Source: UBA1858 sp045106935 | GTDB taxonomy: Bacteria > Pseudomonadota > Gammaproteobacteria > UBA4575 | Assembly: GCA_045106935.1 (NCBI GenBank) | Contig: JBGCFN010000034.1 | Coordinates: 1-43,525 of the forward strand | Length of the DNA: 43,525 bases | Direction: 5' to 3' | Shown: one piece after another, positions 1 to 9,988 of the stretch | How positions within the stretch are numbered: position 1 is the stretch's first letter | How the letters are laid out: each line of letters starts with the position of its first letter | The notes under the pieces: generated by a model | Told to the model about the DNA's origin: nothing | Seen by the model: the letters and a program-made list of their open reading frames with translations, nothing else | Database searches by the model: none | Made by a program: the position numbers and the translations under genes

Positions 1-2117
1 GGTGTACCTGCTACCGCAGCTAATGTTTTCACATCGTCTGGGTCGTTCGGGCACGCAAGAATCGGTTCTTTGATTTCATTCATGTCAATTTCGATGACTT
101 CTGTGTATTCAGCATCAGCATCGGCTTCCATTAACTCTGGATTAGCTAACCATTTCTGCATGGCTTTGATTCGACGATCTAATGTTCGTGCATCACCGTA
201 TTCATTGGCAATCATCCAACGCAACATGACGATGTTTGAATTTAGATATTCAATGATCGGTTCTTTATCTAGTTTAATCGTACAACCGGCTGCAGAACGT
301 TCCGCAGAGGCATCTGATAATTCGAACGCTTGTTCGACTTTAAGATCAGGTAAGCCTTCAATTTCAAGAATGCGCCCAGAGAAAATATTCTTCTTACCTT
401 TTTTCTCTACGGTGAGTAGTCCCATATCAATCGCTTTATATGGAATTGCATTCACCAAGTCACGCAAAGTAATGCCGGGTTGCATCTCGCCTTTAAAACG
501 GACAAGCACTGATTCAGGCATGTCTAAAGGCATTACTCCAGTCGCGGCAGCAAAGGCGACTAAGCCAGAGCCTGCTGGGAATGAAATACCAATAGGGAAA
601 CGTGTATGTGAGTCACCACCTGTACCGACAGTATCAGGAAGTAACATGCGGTTTAACCAAGAGTGAATCACACCATCACCTGGGCGTAATGACACGCCGC
701 CACGATTCATAATGAAGTCAGGCAATGTGTGGTGAGTGCCAACATCAATTGGCTTAGGATATGCCGCGGTGTGACAGAAAGATTGCATAGTTCAGTCTGC
801 TGAGAAACCAAGGCAGGCTAAATCTTTTAATTCGTCACGTGTCATTGGCCCCGTTGTATCTTGTGAGCCGACGGTTGTCATCTTAGGTTCGCAGTATGTA
901 CCTGGGCGAATGCCTTCTGTGCCACAGGCTTGACCCACCATTTTTTGTGCAAGTGTGAAGCCCTTGCCAGTGTCTTTTGCTGGGACGGGGACACGGAATA
1001 ATTCAGAGGTTCCCATGCCGAGCGATTCGCGTGCACGTGTTGTTAAGCCACGACCAATAATTAATGGGATACGGCCACCTGCGCGTGCTTCATCAAGAAG
1101 GATGTCAGTCTTGAGGCCAAACTCACAAATGGTTTCGCCGGTTGAATTGTTTTTGATGGCGCCTTCGTATGGGTAGATATCGATCACATCACCCATATTA
1201 AGATTAGCCACATCACACTCGATTGGTAAGGCGCCGGCATCTTCCATAGTGTTAAAGAAGATAGGGGCAATTTTTCCACCTAAACAATAACCACCATCGC
1301 GTTTGTTAGGAATAAATGGAATATCGCGACCCATATGCCAAAGCACAGAGTTTGTTGCTGATTTACGTGATGAACCGGTGCCGACAACGTCACCAACATA
1401 CGCTAGCGGATGACCTTTTTCTTTCAAGGCATCGATCTGTTTGATAGGGCCAACTTTACCTTGCTCGTCTGGCGTAATGCCATCGCGTGCCATTTTAAGC
1501 ATGGCCACGGCATGTAAAGGAATGTCTGGGCGTGACCAGGCATCTGGGGCAGGTGATAAATCATCAGTATTAGTTTCACCGGTCACTTTAAATACTGTGA
1601 CGGTAATTTTTTCTTCTAGCTCAGGTTTGCTCGTGAACCATTCACCATTGGCCCATGATTCAATAATCTTTTTCGCATGGGCATTGCCCGCTTTCATTTT
1701 TTCTTCAACGTCATAAAACGCGTCAAACATTAGCAATGTATGTGACAGCGCTTCTACTGAGGTGGGTGCAAGTGATTCGTCATCAAGTGCGTCAATCAAA
1801 GGCGCAATATTGTAACCCCCTAGCATGGTGCCTAAGAGCTGAACCGCTTTTACTTTGTCGATAAGGGGTGATGAAGCTTCACCTTTTGAGATTGCTGCTA
1901 AAAAACCAGCTTTCACATATGCGGCTTGGTCAACACCAGCTGGTACGCGATTAACGAGCAAGTCTAGAATAAAGTCTTCTTCGCCGGCCGGAGGATTTTT
2001 AAGTAATTCGATTAGATCAGCAGTTTGTTCTGGTGATAATGGCTGAGGGACAACTCCCATAGCAGCGCGTTCTTCTACATGTTTGCGATAGGCTTCTAAC
2101 ACAGTTATTGACTCCAC
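1..2117 (-). pseudogene. acnB: Aconitate hydratase B, interrupted by an in-frame TGA; 3' end outside window
   Basis: AcnB interconverts citrate and isocitrate in the TCA cycle. The first open segment (2117-792, 441 codons) matches the AcnB N-terminal HEAT-like domain and the swivel domain, with TGETNTDDLSPAPDAWSRPD and VGDVVGTGSSRKSATNS visible. A TGA at 794-792 follows GFSAD. The same frame then continues to position 1 with AcnB-specific sequence (MQSFCHTAAYPKP, GGVSLRPGDGVIHSW, then EPILACPNDPDD at the edge). In E. coli AcnB the residue at the stop is leucine, so one base change (TTA to TGA) explains it. The iron-sulfur cysteines lie beyond the window edge. A protein ending at the TGA would lack most of the catalytic domains. 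Restart at the ATG at 788 is possible, but I see no good ribosome-binding site. The family call is near certain. Whether the stop is real is not. Confidence 0.9.
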
Positions 2118-2232
2118 ATGTTGGGTGACAGCTCAGCTTCCTTGCTGGCACCTTAGATTGGTTGTTATTTAAGTGAGCCGCCCATTATAGCTGAACTCGG
2201 GGTGAATTTTTAGAAGCTAAGGGGGTATATGC

Positions 2233-2850
2233 CTAGTCTAATATTTGACTAATTGTTGCTAAGTATTTTGATTTGCCGAGCAGTAAATTTAGTTGGCTTC
2301 CGCCCGCCTGGTACCAAAGCAGAGCAGAACGTAGCCCGGCAAACAACATGGCTCGAATGGCCGCTGCGTTGGCATCAACCTTAAGTATTTGTGGATCTCC
2401 ATACACAATCACGCGAGGTGTTAATGGGCTGATCGTATTTTGATAAAGCTGAGCAATGCGCTCGATAACGTAGTCTCGTTGGTCTTGTAAATTGCTTGCA
2501 GCTTCGTCTAACAAGCTAAGTGTTGTTCCAACTTGTTCTCCTAACTCTTTATTATCTCTGACATTTTTGGATAACATCATTAGGTTCACCATGTAGCGTG
2601 CACGTTCTAATGCTTGCTTGTCGTTTTTTTGTGTAAAGCTGGTGCGCAGTGCGATTAATCCGGGTCTTAGATCACTGGTTGAGCCAAAAACATCGCTATA
2701 GGTATCTGGGTTGCGAGCAAACAGGCTGCCTAAGCACACATCAACTTGTGCCTCATCATAATTATTTTCCCAGGCAATTTGCTGAACTTGAGACAGTGCC
2801 TGGTGCATGCCTGCCAACGCGATTGTTTTATTTATATATTCTGTGTTCAT
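2233..2850 (-). CDS. hflD: High-frequency lysogenization protein HflD homologue
   Basis: The 205-residue, mostly helical protein matches HflD (YcfC) in length and in conserved stretches (GSLFARNPDTYSDVFG, LRPGL, RARYMVNLMMLSKN, GLRSALLWYQAGGS). In E. coli HflD is a peripheral membrane protein that binds phage lambda CII; its housekeeping role is not well understood. It starts 3 bases after the mnmA stop, so the two are probably co-transcribed, as in E. coli. purB, which follows hflD in E. coli, is absent here and acnB lies downstream instead. Confidence 0.9.
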   Translation of the reverse strand: MNTEYINKTIALAGMHQALSQVQQIAWENNYDEAQVDVCLGSLFARNPDTYSDVFGSTSDLRPGLIALRTSFTQKNDKQALERARYMVNLMMLSKNVRDNKELGEQVGTTLSLLDEAASNLQDQRDYVIERIAQLYQNTISPLTPRVIVYGDPQILKVDANAAAIRAMLFAGLRSALLWYQAGGSQLNLLLGKSKYLATISQILD

Positions 2851-2853
2851 AAA

Positions 2854-3942
2854 TTAGTCGATACGATGGCTAATGATGCCGCCACCTAAGCAGTGATTAT
2901 TATCATATAACACGGCGTACTGACCTGGCGTTACGGCGCGTTGAGGTTCGTCAAAATTGAGTTGCCATTGTCCATTTTCTCGTTCCAATGCATGACATGC
3001 TTGGTGCGTTTGACGATAACGTATTTTAGCGTGAATGGAACTGATTGATTGCTTGTATGAGTGATCAATCCAATGCATTTTTTCAATTAACAGACTATTG
3101 TTGAATAGCGCAGGGTGATCTGACCCCTGTGCCACCACGAGTTGATTAGTGTCTAACTGCTTGTCTACGACATACCAGGGCGCGTCACTTGCAGTAGATA
3201 CGCCGCCGATGCCGAGACCTTGTCTTTGGCCAATAGTGAAGAAGGTAGTGCCTTGATGTGTACCTACGATATTACCTTCAGTATCAACTATATCTCCTTG
3301 ATTATTATCAATATAGTTTTCTAGAAAATCACGAAATTTACGTTCGCCAATAAAGCAAATACCGGTACTGTCTTTCTTATTGTGGATATGTAGATTCAGG
3401 TCTTCGGCCAGTTGTCTAACTTGAGGTTTGCTTAACGCTCCCAGAGGAAACATGGATTTGCTTAGCTGCTGTTGATTAAGACCATGCAAGAAATAACTCT
3501 GATCTTTATTGCTGTCAGTGGCAGTGAGTAATTGATAATAATTGTCTATCAATTGGCAGCGGGCATAGTGTCCAGTGGCTATTTTTTCAGCACCTAGTTC
3601 CGTCGCAAATTCTAAAAACGCTTTAAATTTAATTTCGGTATTACATAAGATGTCAGGATTGGGTGTACGTCCTGCTTTGTGTTCGTCTAAAAAGTATTCA
3701 AATACAAAGTCCCAATATTCTGAGGAAAAGTTGACGGTACGCAGCGGGATTTTCAATTTCTCGCAGACTTTTTCGGCGTCTTCCAGGTCTTGAGACGCAG
3801 AACAATACTCATCGGAATCGTCTTCTTCCCAATTTTTCATAAAGATGGCATCCACTTTATGTCCCTCAGCTTTTAATAGATGAGCAGCCACAGCCGAGTC
3901 GACACCACCAGATAGTCCGACAACAATATGCTTTAATGACAT
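2854..3942 (-). CDS. mnmA: tRNA-specific 2-thiouridylase MnmA
   Basis: MnmA installs the 2-thio group on wobble uridine 34 of tRNA-Lys, -Glu and -Gln, using sulfur passed on by the Tus relay. The 362-residue length is normal. The PP-loop ATP-binding motif SGGVDS is at residues 11-16. The two catalytic cysteines are in TPNPDILCN (C100) and DSTGICFIGE (C196), and TGHYAR is also present. The C-terminal beta-barrel ends normally (YDNNHCLGGGIISHR). It is the first gene of the mnmA-hflD pair. The 131-base gap to nudJ upstream probably holds its promoter. Confidence 0.97.
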   Translation of the reverse strand: MSLKHIVVGLSGGVDSAVAAHLLKAEGHKVDAIFMKNWEEDDSDEYCSASQDLEDAEKVCEKLKIPLRTVNFSSEYWDFVFEYFLDEHKAGRTPNPDILCNTEIKFKAFLEFATELGAEKIATGHYARCQLIDNYYQLLTATDSNKDQSYFLHGLNQQQLSKSMFPLGALSKPQVRQLAEDLNLHIHNKKDSTGICFIGERKFRDFLENYIDNNQGDIVDTEGNIVGTHQGTTFFTIGQRQGLGIGGVSTASDAPWYVVDKQLDTNQLVVAQGSDHPALFNNSLLIEKMHWIDHSYKQSISSIHAKIRYRQTHQACHALERENGQWQLNFDEPQRAVTPGQYAVLYDNNHCLGGGIISHRID

Positions 3943-4073
3943 ATAGTTACAGTATATTTATGAAGTTAATTATTAGGTAATGAATGCGATACTAATCGCA
4001 GTGTTCACGCCGTTATCAGACATGAACGAGGTAATAATAGTCTGGGAGAGATTATATTAAGTCTTGGCGCAAC

Positions 4074-4532
4074 TTACCAAGTTTCTATGACATCACTCAA
4101 CATGCTTAAGTCACAACGGCGACCACTTTCGTAGTCGTCAATGCTTTGAAGCACCATGGCGCTGCGTCGTTTAATTTCAGGCAGTGCCGCGATTTCTTCC
4201 CGTGTCATCCATAGCGCTTCTAAGATGCCATTGTCGAGCGGCTGGTCAGGAAAATGTTTGCCAACTTTGCCAGAAAAAGTGATCCGTAGGTAAACGTCAG
4301 GTTTCTCAGGATGTTTCCAACGGTATATGCCGGTAAATGAGTCGGGTATAAATTCCCACGCGGTTTCTTCTAATGTTTCTCGAATGGCGGCGTCTTCCAA
4401 TGTTTCATCAACTTCCCAGTGCCCGGCAGGTTGATTGTACACTTCATGACCATTCGCCATTTCTCTCACCATTAGGTACTTTCCGTCCTGTTCAATGACT
4501 GAGGCAACAGTGATATGTGAATTTGAAGGCAT
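4074..4532 (-). CDS. nudJ: NudJ-type Nudix phosphohydrolase
   Basis: This 152-residue Nudix protein has the NudJ opening (HITVASVIEQDGKYLMVRE), the NQPAGHWE segment and a Nudix box at about residues 37-59 with the REx2EE metal-binding core (IRETLEETAW). The final glycine of the consensus box is replaced, giving TAW rather than TGU. E. coli NudJ hydrolyses thiamine pyrophosphate, HMP-PP and nucleoside di- and triphosphates. In E. coli nudJ also sits next to mnmA-hflD, which supports orthology. The start is the ATG giving MPSNSHITV. It is divergent from clpS across about 190 AT-rich bases. Confidence 0.88.
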   Translation of the reverse strand: MPSNSHITVASVIEQDGKYLMVREMANGHEVYNQPAGHWEVDETLEDAAIRETLEETAWEFIPDSFTGIYRWKHPEKPDVYLRITFSGKVGKHFPDQPLDNGILEALWMTREEIAALPEIKRRSAMVLQSIDDYESGRRCDLSMLSDVIETW

Positions 4533-4720
4533 ATATTTATAAATCAGTAAGTTATATAAATTATATCGTATAAATTATAATATAATTTCAGGAGTAATTT
4601 TAAGGATAATCAATCGGGGTTTGTAAGAATATCTGGGGTAACACTGGTCTAATGGAATATTCGAATCTATAGTACAAAACCTATAATGTGATTAACTTAA
4701 AGTAACAATGCGTTATTAAT

Positions 4721-5044
4721 ATGTCGAGTGATAACCAATATCAAAACGATGATGGATTAGCGGTCGAAGAAGCTCGTCCTAAGGTCAAACAGCCGCCCAT
4801 GTATCAGGTAGTGTTATTGAATGATGATTACACGCCGATGGAATTTGTTGTGCACATATTGGAAAACTTTTTCAATATGGGGCGCGAGCAAGCTACTCGC
4901 GTGATGCTGAATGTGCATTCTCATGGAAAGGGTGTCTGTGGGGTATTTACCCGCGAGGTATCAGAAACCAAAGTATCTCAGGTAAATGAGTACGCGAGAT
5001 TAAATAATCACCCGTTACTATGTGATATGGAAGAAGCAGAGTAA
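4721..5044 (+). CDS. clpS: ATP-dependent Clp protease adaptor ClpS
   Basis: ClpS binds N-degron substrates (Leu, Phe, Tyr or Trp at the N-terminus) and delivers them to ClpAP. The 107-residue protein has a flexible acidic N-terminus, the core motif VVLLNDDYTPMEFVV with its Asn-Asp-Asp recognition element, and HSHGKGVCGVFTREVSE, which contributes to the substrate pocket and the ClpA interface. clpA follows after 13 bases, the normal pairing. Confidence 0.97.
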   Translation: MSSDNQYQNDDGLAVEEARPKVKQPPMYQVVLLNDDYTPMEFVVHILENFFNMGREQATRVMLNVHSHGKGVCGVFTREVSETKVSQVNEYARLNNHPLLCDMEEAE

Positions 5045-5057
5045 AATAAACAAAGAC

Positions 5058-7310
5058 ATGTTATCAAAAGACTTAGAATCAAGCTTAAACGAAGCATTTA
5101 AAACGGCGCGAGAAAAGCGTCATGAATTTATGACGGTTGAGCATCTGCTGCTTGCCTTGACAGATAATAATTCTGCGGCAGAAATCTTGCGTGCCTGTGG
5201 TGCGAATATAGAAACATTAAGCTCTGAGCTTAATGTATTCATTGATGAAAATACGCCGCTGCTTAGTGATGAAGAAGAGCGTGAGACCACGCCAACGTTA
5301 GGTTTTCAGCGCGTACTTCAACGTGCTGTATTTCATGTGCAGTCGTCAGGTAAAAAAGAAGTCACGGGTGCTAATGTACTTGTTGCCATTTATGGTGAAC
5401 AAGAATCCCATGCAGTTTATTTGCTTTCCAATAATGATGTCGCACGTTTGGATGTGCTTAATTTTATTTCTCATGGCATATCAAAAATTTCTGAAGAAGA
5501 TGGTGAGATGCCTCCCAGCATGGATCCTGATGGAGACTATCAAGAACAAGAAGCAAAGCCTTTAGAAAAGTATGCAACGAATCTTAATGCGTTAGCTGCG
5601 TCTGGAAAGATTGATCCACTCATTGGTCGTGCTCATGAAATTGAACGCACGATGCAAATATTATGTCGACGTAGAAAAAACAATCCATTGTTAGTGGGTG
5701 AAGCCGGTGTGGGTAAAACCGCGATTGCCGAAGGCCTGGCGAAAAAGATTGTTGATGGCGAAGTTCCTGAGGTATTAAAAGACAGTATTATTTATTCGCT
5801 AGACCTAGGTGGTTTGGTGGCTGGTACAAAATACCGTGGTGACTTTGAAAAACGTTTGAAAGGTGTACTTAAGCAGCTATCAGACGAAGAGGGCGCTATT
5901 TTATTTATTGATGAGATACATACCATTATTGGTGCGGGTGCTGCATCGGGTGGTGTGATGGATGCATCTAATTTAATAAAACCTCAACTCGCAACATCAG
6001 AGCTTAAATGTATTGGCTCGACGACTTATCAAGAATATCGCGGCATCTTTGAAAAAGATCGCGCATTAGCAAGGCGCTTCCAAAAGATTGAAGTGACTGA
6101 GCCATCGGTGGATGAGACTTTTCAAATTCTTAAAGGCATTCGTAGTCAGTTTGAAGGCCACCATAAAGTTAAATATACCGATAAGGCATTAAAAGCGGCG
6201 GCAGAACTTTCCGAACGTTATATTACTGATCGCTTCCTTCCGGATAAGGCGATTGATGTCATTGATGAAGCCGGTGCAGCTGTCATGCTTAAGTCTGCCA
6301 CGTCTCGTAAGAAATCAATTTCGGTGAAAGACGTTGAGGGAATCATTGCAAAAATTGCACGTATCCCTTCTAAAAATGTATCGCATAGTGATACAGAGTT
6401 ATTGAAAAACTTAGAACGTAATTTGAAGCTAGTGGTATATGGTCAGGACCAAGCAATCACTACGCTTGCGACTTCGATAAAAATGTCGCGCTCAGGGTTG
6501 GGTGATGATGAAAAACCTATTGGTTCGTTTTTGTTTGCCGGTCCAACAGGTGTGGGTAAAACAGAAGTAACACGACAATTGTCTACGGCCTTAGGGATTG
6601 AGTTAATACGTTTTGATATGTCTGAATATATGGAAAGGCATACAGTGTCTAGATTAATTGGTGCGCCTCCAGGTTATGTAGGGTTTGATCAGGGTGGTTT
6701 ATTAACAGATGCCGTCTTAAAAGCACCGCATAGTGTATTGCTGTTAGATGAAATTGAAAAAGCACATCCCGATGTATTTAACTTGTTATTGCAAGTGATG
6801 GATCATGGCACGTTAACTGATGCGAATGGTCGCCAAGTTGATTTTCGCAATGTTATCTTGGTGATGACTACAAATGCTGGTGCACAGGAAATTAGTCGTT
6901 CAACAGTGGGCTTTACTAATCAAGATCATTCCAGTGACGGCATGGAAATTATCAAGCGTATGTTCACACCCGAGTTTAGAAATCGTCTTGATGCCATTAT
7001 TCAGTTTGAAGGTTTAGATAAAACGACTATTGGCAGTGTCGTTGATAAGTTTATTGCTCAGTTGGAAAGTCAGTTGGGTGAGAAGAAAGTTGATCTTATT
7101 GTGGACGAAGATGCACGTGGATGGATCGGTGATGAAGGCTATGACCCACAAATGGGTGCACGCCCAATGACGCGTGTCTTGCAAGAACATATTAAACGCC
7201 CACTGTCTGAAGAGATCCTATTTGGGGATCTTGCAAAAGGTGGAACGGTAAGGGTGACAGTGCAAGATGGAAAATTGTACTTAGAAATATCAAACGAGCA
7301 GCAAAGCTAA
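5058..7310 (+). CDS. clpA: ATP-dependent Clp protease ATP-binding subunit ClpA
   Basis: ClpA is the hexameric AAA+ unfoldase that feeds ClpP. The 750-residue protein (E. coli 758) has an N-terminal Clp repeat domain (MLSKDLESSLNEAFKTA), a first AAA+ module with Walker A GEAGVGKT and Walker B ILFIDEIH, and a second with GPTGVGKT and LLLDEIEKAHPD. The C-terminal D2-small domain has GYDPQMGARPM. A longer in-frame reading begins at 5022 inside clpS, but the ATG at 5058 gives the canonical MLSKDLE start and clears the clpS stop. It is convergent with infA. Confidence 0.96.
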   Translation: MLSKDLESSLNEAFKTAREKRHEFMTVEHLLLALTDNNSAAEILRACGANIETLSSELNVFIDENTPLLSDEEERETTPTLGFQRVLQRAVFHVQSSGKKEVTGANVLVAIYGEQESHAVYLLSNNDVARLDVLNFISHGISKISEEDGEMPPSMDPDGDYQEQEAKPLEKYATNLNALAASGKIDPLIGRAHEIERTMQILCRRRKNNPLLVGEAGVGKTAIAEGLAKKIVDGEVPEVLKDSIIYSLDLGGLVAGTKYRGDFEKRLKGVLKQLSDEEGAILFIDEIHTIIGAGAASGGVMDASNLIKPQLATSELKCIGSTTYQEYRGIFEKDRALARRFQKIEVTEPSVDETFQILKGIRSQFEGHHKVKYTDKALKAAAELSERYITDRFLPDKAIDVIDEAGAAVMLKSATSRKKSISVKDVEGIIAKIARIPSKNVSHSDTELLKNLERNLKLVVYGQDQAITTLATSIKMSRSGLGDDEKPIGSFLFAGPTGVGKTEVTRQLSTALGIELIRFDMSEYMERHTVSRLIGAPPGYVGFDQGGLLTDAVLKAPHSVLLLDEIEKAHPDVFNLLLQVMDHGTLTDANGRQVDFRNVILVMTTNAGAQEISRSTVGFTNQDHSSDGMEIIKRMFTPEFRNRLDAIIQFEGLDKTTIGSVVDKFIAQLESQLGEKKVDLIVDEDARGWIGDEGYDPQMGARPMTRVLQEHIKRPLSEEILFGDLAKGGTVRVTVQDGKLYLEISNEQQS

Positions 7311-7369
7311 CTAAATTTACCTGATTATTTAACTTGGTAAGATTGCCCTAGAAAATTTCTTTGGGTAAT

Positions 7370-7588
7370 TTATCTGGCGCGGTAAGTAATACGGCCTTTG
7401 CTTAAGTCATAAGGTGTGAGTTCTACAGTGACTTTATCCCCAGTTAAAATACGAATATAATTTTTTCGCATTCTTCCAGAAATATGTGCAGTCACAACAT
7501 GACCATTTTCCAACTCGACGCGAAACATTGTATTCGGTAGAGTTTCAGTCACGGTGCCTTCCATTTCAATGTGATCTTCTTTTGCCAT
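7370..7588 (-). CDS. infA: Translation initiation factor IF-1
   Basis: The 72-residue S1/OB-fold protein (MAKEDHIEMEGTV, ISGRMRKNYIRILTGDKV, GRITYR) matches IF-1 end to end. IF-1 binds the 30S A-site during initiation. An in-frame ATG 36 bases upstream would add residues absent from the family, so the start at 7588 is chosen. The clpS-clpA-infA neighbourhood is a classical gammaproteobacterial arrangement. The tRNA-Ser gene found close by in E. coli is not seen here. Confidence 0.97.
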   Translation of the reverse strand: MAKEDHIEMEGTVTETLPNTMFRVELENGHVVTAHISGRMRKNYIRILTGDKVTVELTPYDLSKGRITYRAR

Positions 7589-7816
7589 GCATCTCCTTAA
7601 ATTGTGTTTATGGTGAGGCGTCATTATCGTTATCTAATCAGGTAAAACAAGGTTTTTCTGATGGCTAACTGAGAAAATGCTGTTTTTTAATCAAAATTAA
7701 GGGTTAGATAGGGATTAAAAACACCAAATACAAAAAATAAATATGCGCATGCCTCGGTAAAGAGGTGCGCGAGTGTTCACTAAAATTATAATATCAATAC
7801 AAAATAGAGAAAAAAT

Positions 7817-8755
7817 ATGGAATTTGCATTTGTTTTTCCTGGGCAAGGGTCTCAATCAGTAGGCATGGTAAAAGAGCTTTCTGAAAGTTTTTCTGTCGTT
7901 AAAGAATGTTATCAAGAAGCCTCTGATGCGATAGAGGTTGATCTATGGAAAATGGTTCAAGAGGGTCCGGCCGAAGAACTGAATCAAACTAAAAATACTC
8001 AACCGGTGATGCTGGCCGCAAGTTATTCCATATCAAAAATTTGGGCTCATTCAACTGATAGACAAGCCACTGTGATGGCTGGGCATAGTTTCGGTGAGGT
8101 ATCTGCATTTACTTGTGCAGGCGCGATGTCGTTTCGAGATGCAGCATTACTTGCGCGTCGTCGAGGTGAATTTATGCAAACGGCTGTTGCAGAAGGCACC
8201 GGCGCGATGGCGGCAGTGTTGGGCTTAGAAGATCAAGCATTAGATGAATTGTGTCAGTCGACCAGTTCAGAAGGAGCAGTAGTAGAAGCCGTCAATTATA
8301 ATGCGCCAGGCCAAGTCGTCGTGGCTGGTCATACTGATGCAGTAGATAAGTTAATCGATTTAGCAAAAGAGCAGGGTGCAAAACGCGCGCTCAAATTACC
8401 GGTGTCTGTACCTGCGCATTCGAGTTTAATGCAGCCCGCTGCCGAAAAACTTGCGACTGCATTGTCTGAAGTTGCATTTGAATTACCCGCTGTGCCAATT
8501 ATCCAAAATGCGACATTAGTGTCACCTGCCAATACGGATGACTTAAAAGCGGCGTTACAAGCACAGCTGCATTCACCAGTTCGTTGGGTGGAAACTATTT
8601 CATTGATAAAACAAGCCGGTGCAAGTTGTTTAATAGAAATGGGGCCAGGTAAAGTGTTGTCAGGCTTACATAAACGTATTGATAAATCGCTCAAATCAGT
8701 CTGTGTTTGTGATAACAAATCACTTGAAACCGCATTAAATTCAATAGAGGAATAA
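7817..8755 (+). CDS. fabD: Malonyl-CoA:ACP transacylase FabD
   Basis: FabD transfers malonyl from CoA to acyl carrier protein, supplying the extender for type II fatty-acid synthesis. The 312-residue protein opens with FVFPGQGSQ. The nucleophile is S91 in GHSFGEV (more usually GHSLGEY), the catalytic histidine is in VPAHSSLMQPA, and QNATL and EMGPGKVL are present. It opens the fab operon. plsX and fabH, which commonly precede fabD, are not upstream; a divergent infA is. fabG follows after 2 bases. Confidence 0.96.
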   Translation: MEFAFVFPGQGSQSVGMVKELSESFSVVKECYQEASDAIEVDLWKMVQEGPAEELNQTKNTQPVMLAASYSISKIWAHSTDRQATVMAGHSFGEVSAFTCAGAMSFRDAALLARRRGEFMQTAVAEGTGAMAAVLGLEDQALDELCQSTSSEGAVVEAVNYNAPGQVVVAGHTDAVDKLIDLAKEQGAKRALKLPVSVPAHSSLMQPAAEKLATALSEVAFELPAVPIIQNATLVSPANTDDLKAALQAQLHSPVRWVETISLIKQAGASCLIEMGPGKVLSGLHKRIDKSLKSVCVCDNKSLETALNSIEE

Positions 8756-8757
8756 TC

Positions 8758-9498
8758 GTGTTAGATAAAAAAGTCACATTGGTTACTGGCGCAAGCCGCG
8801 GAATTGGTAAAGGCATTGCTATCGAGTTGGGGAAAAATGGCGCTAGCGTAATTGGCACAGCCACGTCAGAGAAAGGGGCGAGCAATATTACTGACTATCT
8901 AAACGAAGCAGGCATTGATGGCATGGGCATGGTGTTGGATGTTCGAAGTAGTGAGTCAATTGATCAATGTATGGCAGAAATTAATGAAAAATTTGGCAAT
9001 GTGGATATTTTAATCAATAACGCGGGGATTACTCGAGATACCTTGCTCATGCGCATGAAACTAGAGCAGTGGGAAGAAGTATATGAAACAAATCTGCGAT
9101 CTGTGTTTTTACTCAGTAAGGCATGTTTGCGCGGAATGATGAAAAGCCGCGCAGGACGCATTATTAATATCTCATCAGTAGTGGGCACAACAGGCAATCC
9201 TGGGCAGGCAAATTACGCCAGTACGAAAGCGGGAATGGTAGGGTTTACCAAGTCACTCGCACGTGAAGTGGCCAATCGTGGAGTCACTGTAAATTGTGTG
9301 GCACCGGGGTTTATTGCCACGGATATGACAAATGAGCTCACTGATGAGCAGAAACAGCAAATATTAACTGGGGTTCCTATGGGTAAATTGGGTGAGGTAG
9401 AGGATATTGCGAAAGCGGTTAAATTCTTAGCATCCGATGATTCTGCCTACATTACAGGCCAAACCATGCATATAAATGGTGGCATGCATATGGAGTAG
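8758..9498 (+). CDS. fabG: 3-oxoacyl-ACP reductase FabG
   Basis: FabG is the NADPH-dependent ketoacyl-ACP reductase. The 246-residue short-chain dehydrogenase has the cofactor motif TGASRGIGKGIA, the NNAG motif, and catalytic N112, S140, Y153 and K157 (YASTK). Also present are GFIATDM and a C-terminal TGQTMHINGGMHM typical of FabG. The start is GTG, preceded by GAGGAAT overlapping the fabD stop, so translation is probably coupled. Confidence 0.96.
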   Translation: MLDKKVTLVTGASRGIGKGIAIELGKNGASVIGTATSEKGASNITDYLNEAGIDGMGMVLDVRSSESIDQCMAEINEKFGNVDILINNAGITRDTLLMRMKLEQWEEVYETNLRSVFLLSKACLRGMMKSRAGRIINISSVVGTTGNPGQANYASTKAGMVGFTKSLAREVANRGVTVNCVAPGFIATDMTNELTDEQKQQILTGVPMGKLGEVEDIAKAVKFLASDDSAYITGQTMHINGGMHME

Positions 9499-9696
9499 AT
9501 CCTCTGTTTTACTTTATTTATAACATTAGAAATGACTCGCAACCTATTGTTATATAAAAATAAAATAGTAGGATATTTAGACAGAATTCGGCTAAAATAT
9601 AAACGTCATTAATGACTAGATTGCGAATAAACTTTTCACTACAATGGCGGCCCTTCTCCTCCCACACAAAATTATATCTTTTGAGGATTTTATTAA

Positions 9697-9930
9697 ATGA
9701 GCAATATTGAAGAACGGGTGAAACAAATCGTTGTAGAACAACTTGGCGTAAGTGAAGAAGAAGTTAAAGAAGCTGCTTCATTTGTGGATGACTTAGGTGC
9801 AGATTCATTAGACACTGTTGAGCTAGTCATGGCATTGGAAGAGGAATTCGAATGTGAAATTCCTGATGAAGAAGCTGAAAAAATCACCACAGTTAAGCAG
9901 GCAATTGATTACGTAAACGCGCATAAGTAA
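9697..9930 (+). CDS. acpP: Acyl carrier protein
   Basis: The 77-residue acidic protein has the 4'-phosphopantetheine attachment site DSLD at S37 (S36 after Met removal) and the helix II recognition sequence that follows (TVELVMALEEEF). A clear Shine-Dalgarno (TTGAGGAT) precedes the ATG. The 198-base gap after fabG probably carries a separate strong promoter; TACAAT at about 9640 is a plausible -10 box, but its -35 partner is weak. fabF follows after 58 bases. Confidence 0.98.
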   Translation: MSNIEERVKQIVVEQLGVSEEEVKEAASFVDDLGADSLDTVELVMALEEEFECEIPDEEAEKITTVKQAIDYVNAHK

Positions 9931-9988
9931 GCCATTACTAAACAATCGCTATCATTCAACCTTAATTACATTATAAATATCACCATCC

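Noticed and set aside
786..800. acnB TGA as a selenocysteine codon, given the selenium genes at the other end of the window
   Set aside because: The aligned residue in AcnB is leucine, not cysteine, no SECIS-like hairpin is evident just downstream, and the window shows only selenoneine-type selenium use.
7589..7816. A tRNA-Ser gene near infA, as in E. coli
   Set aside because: No cloverleaf, T-loop GGTTCGA-like sequence or CCA end was found in the gap.
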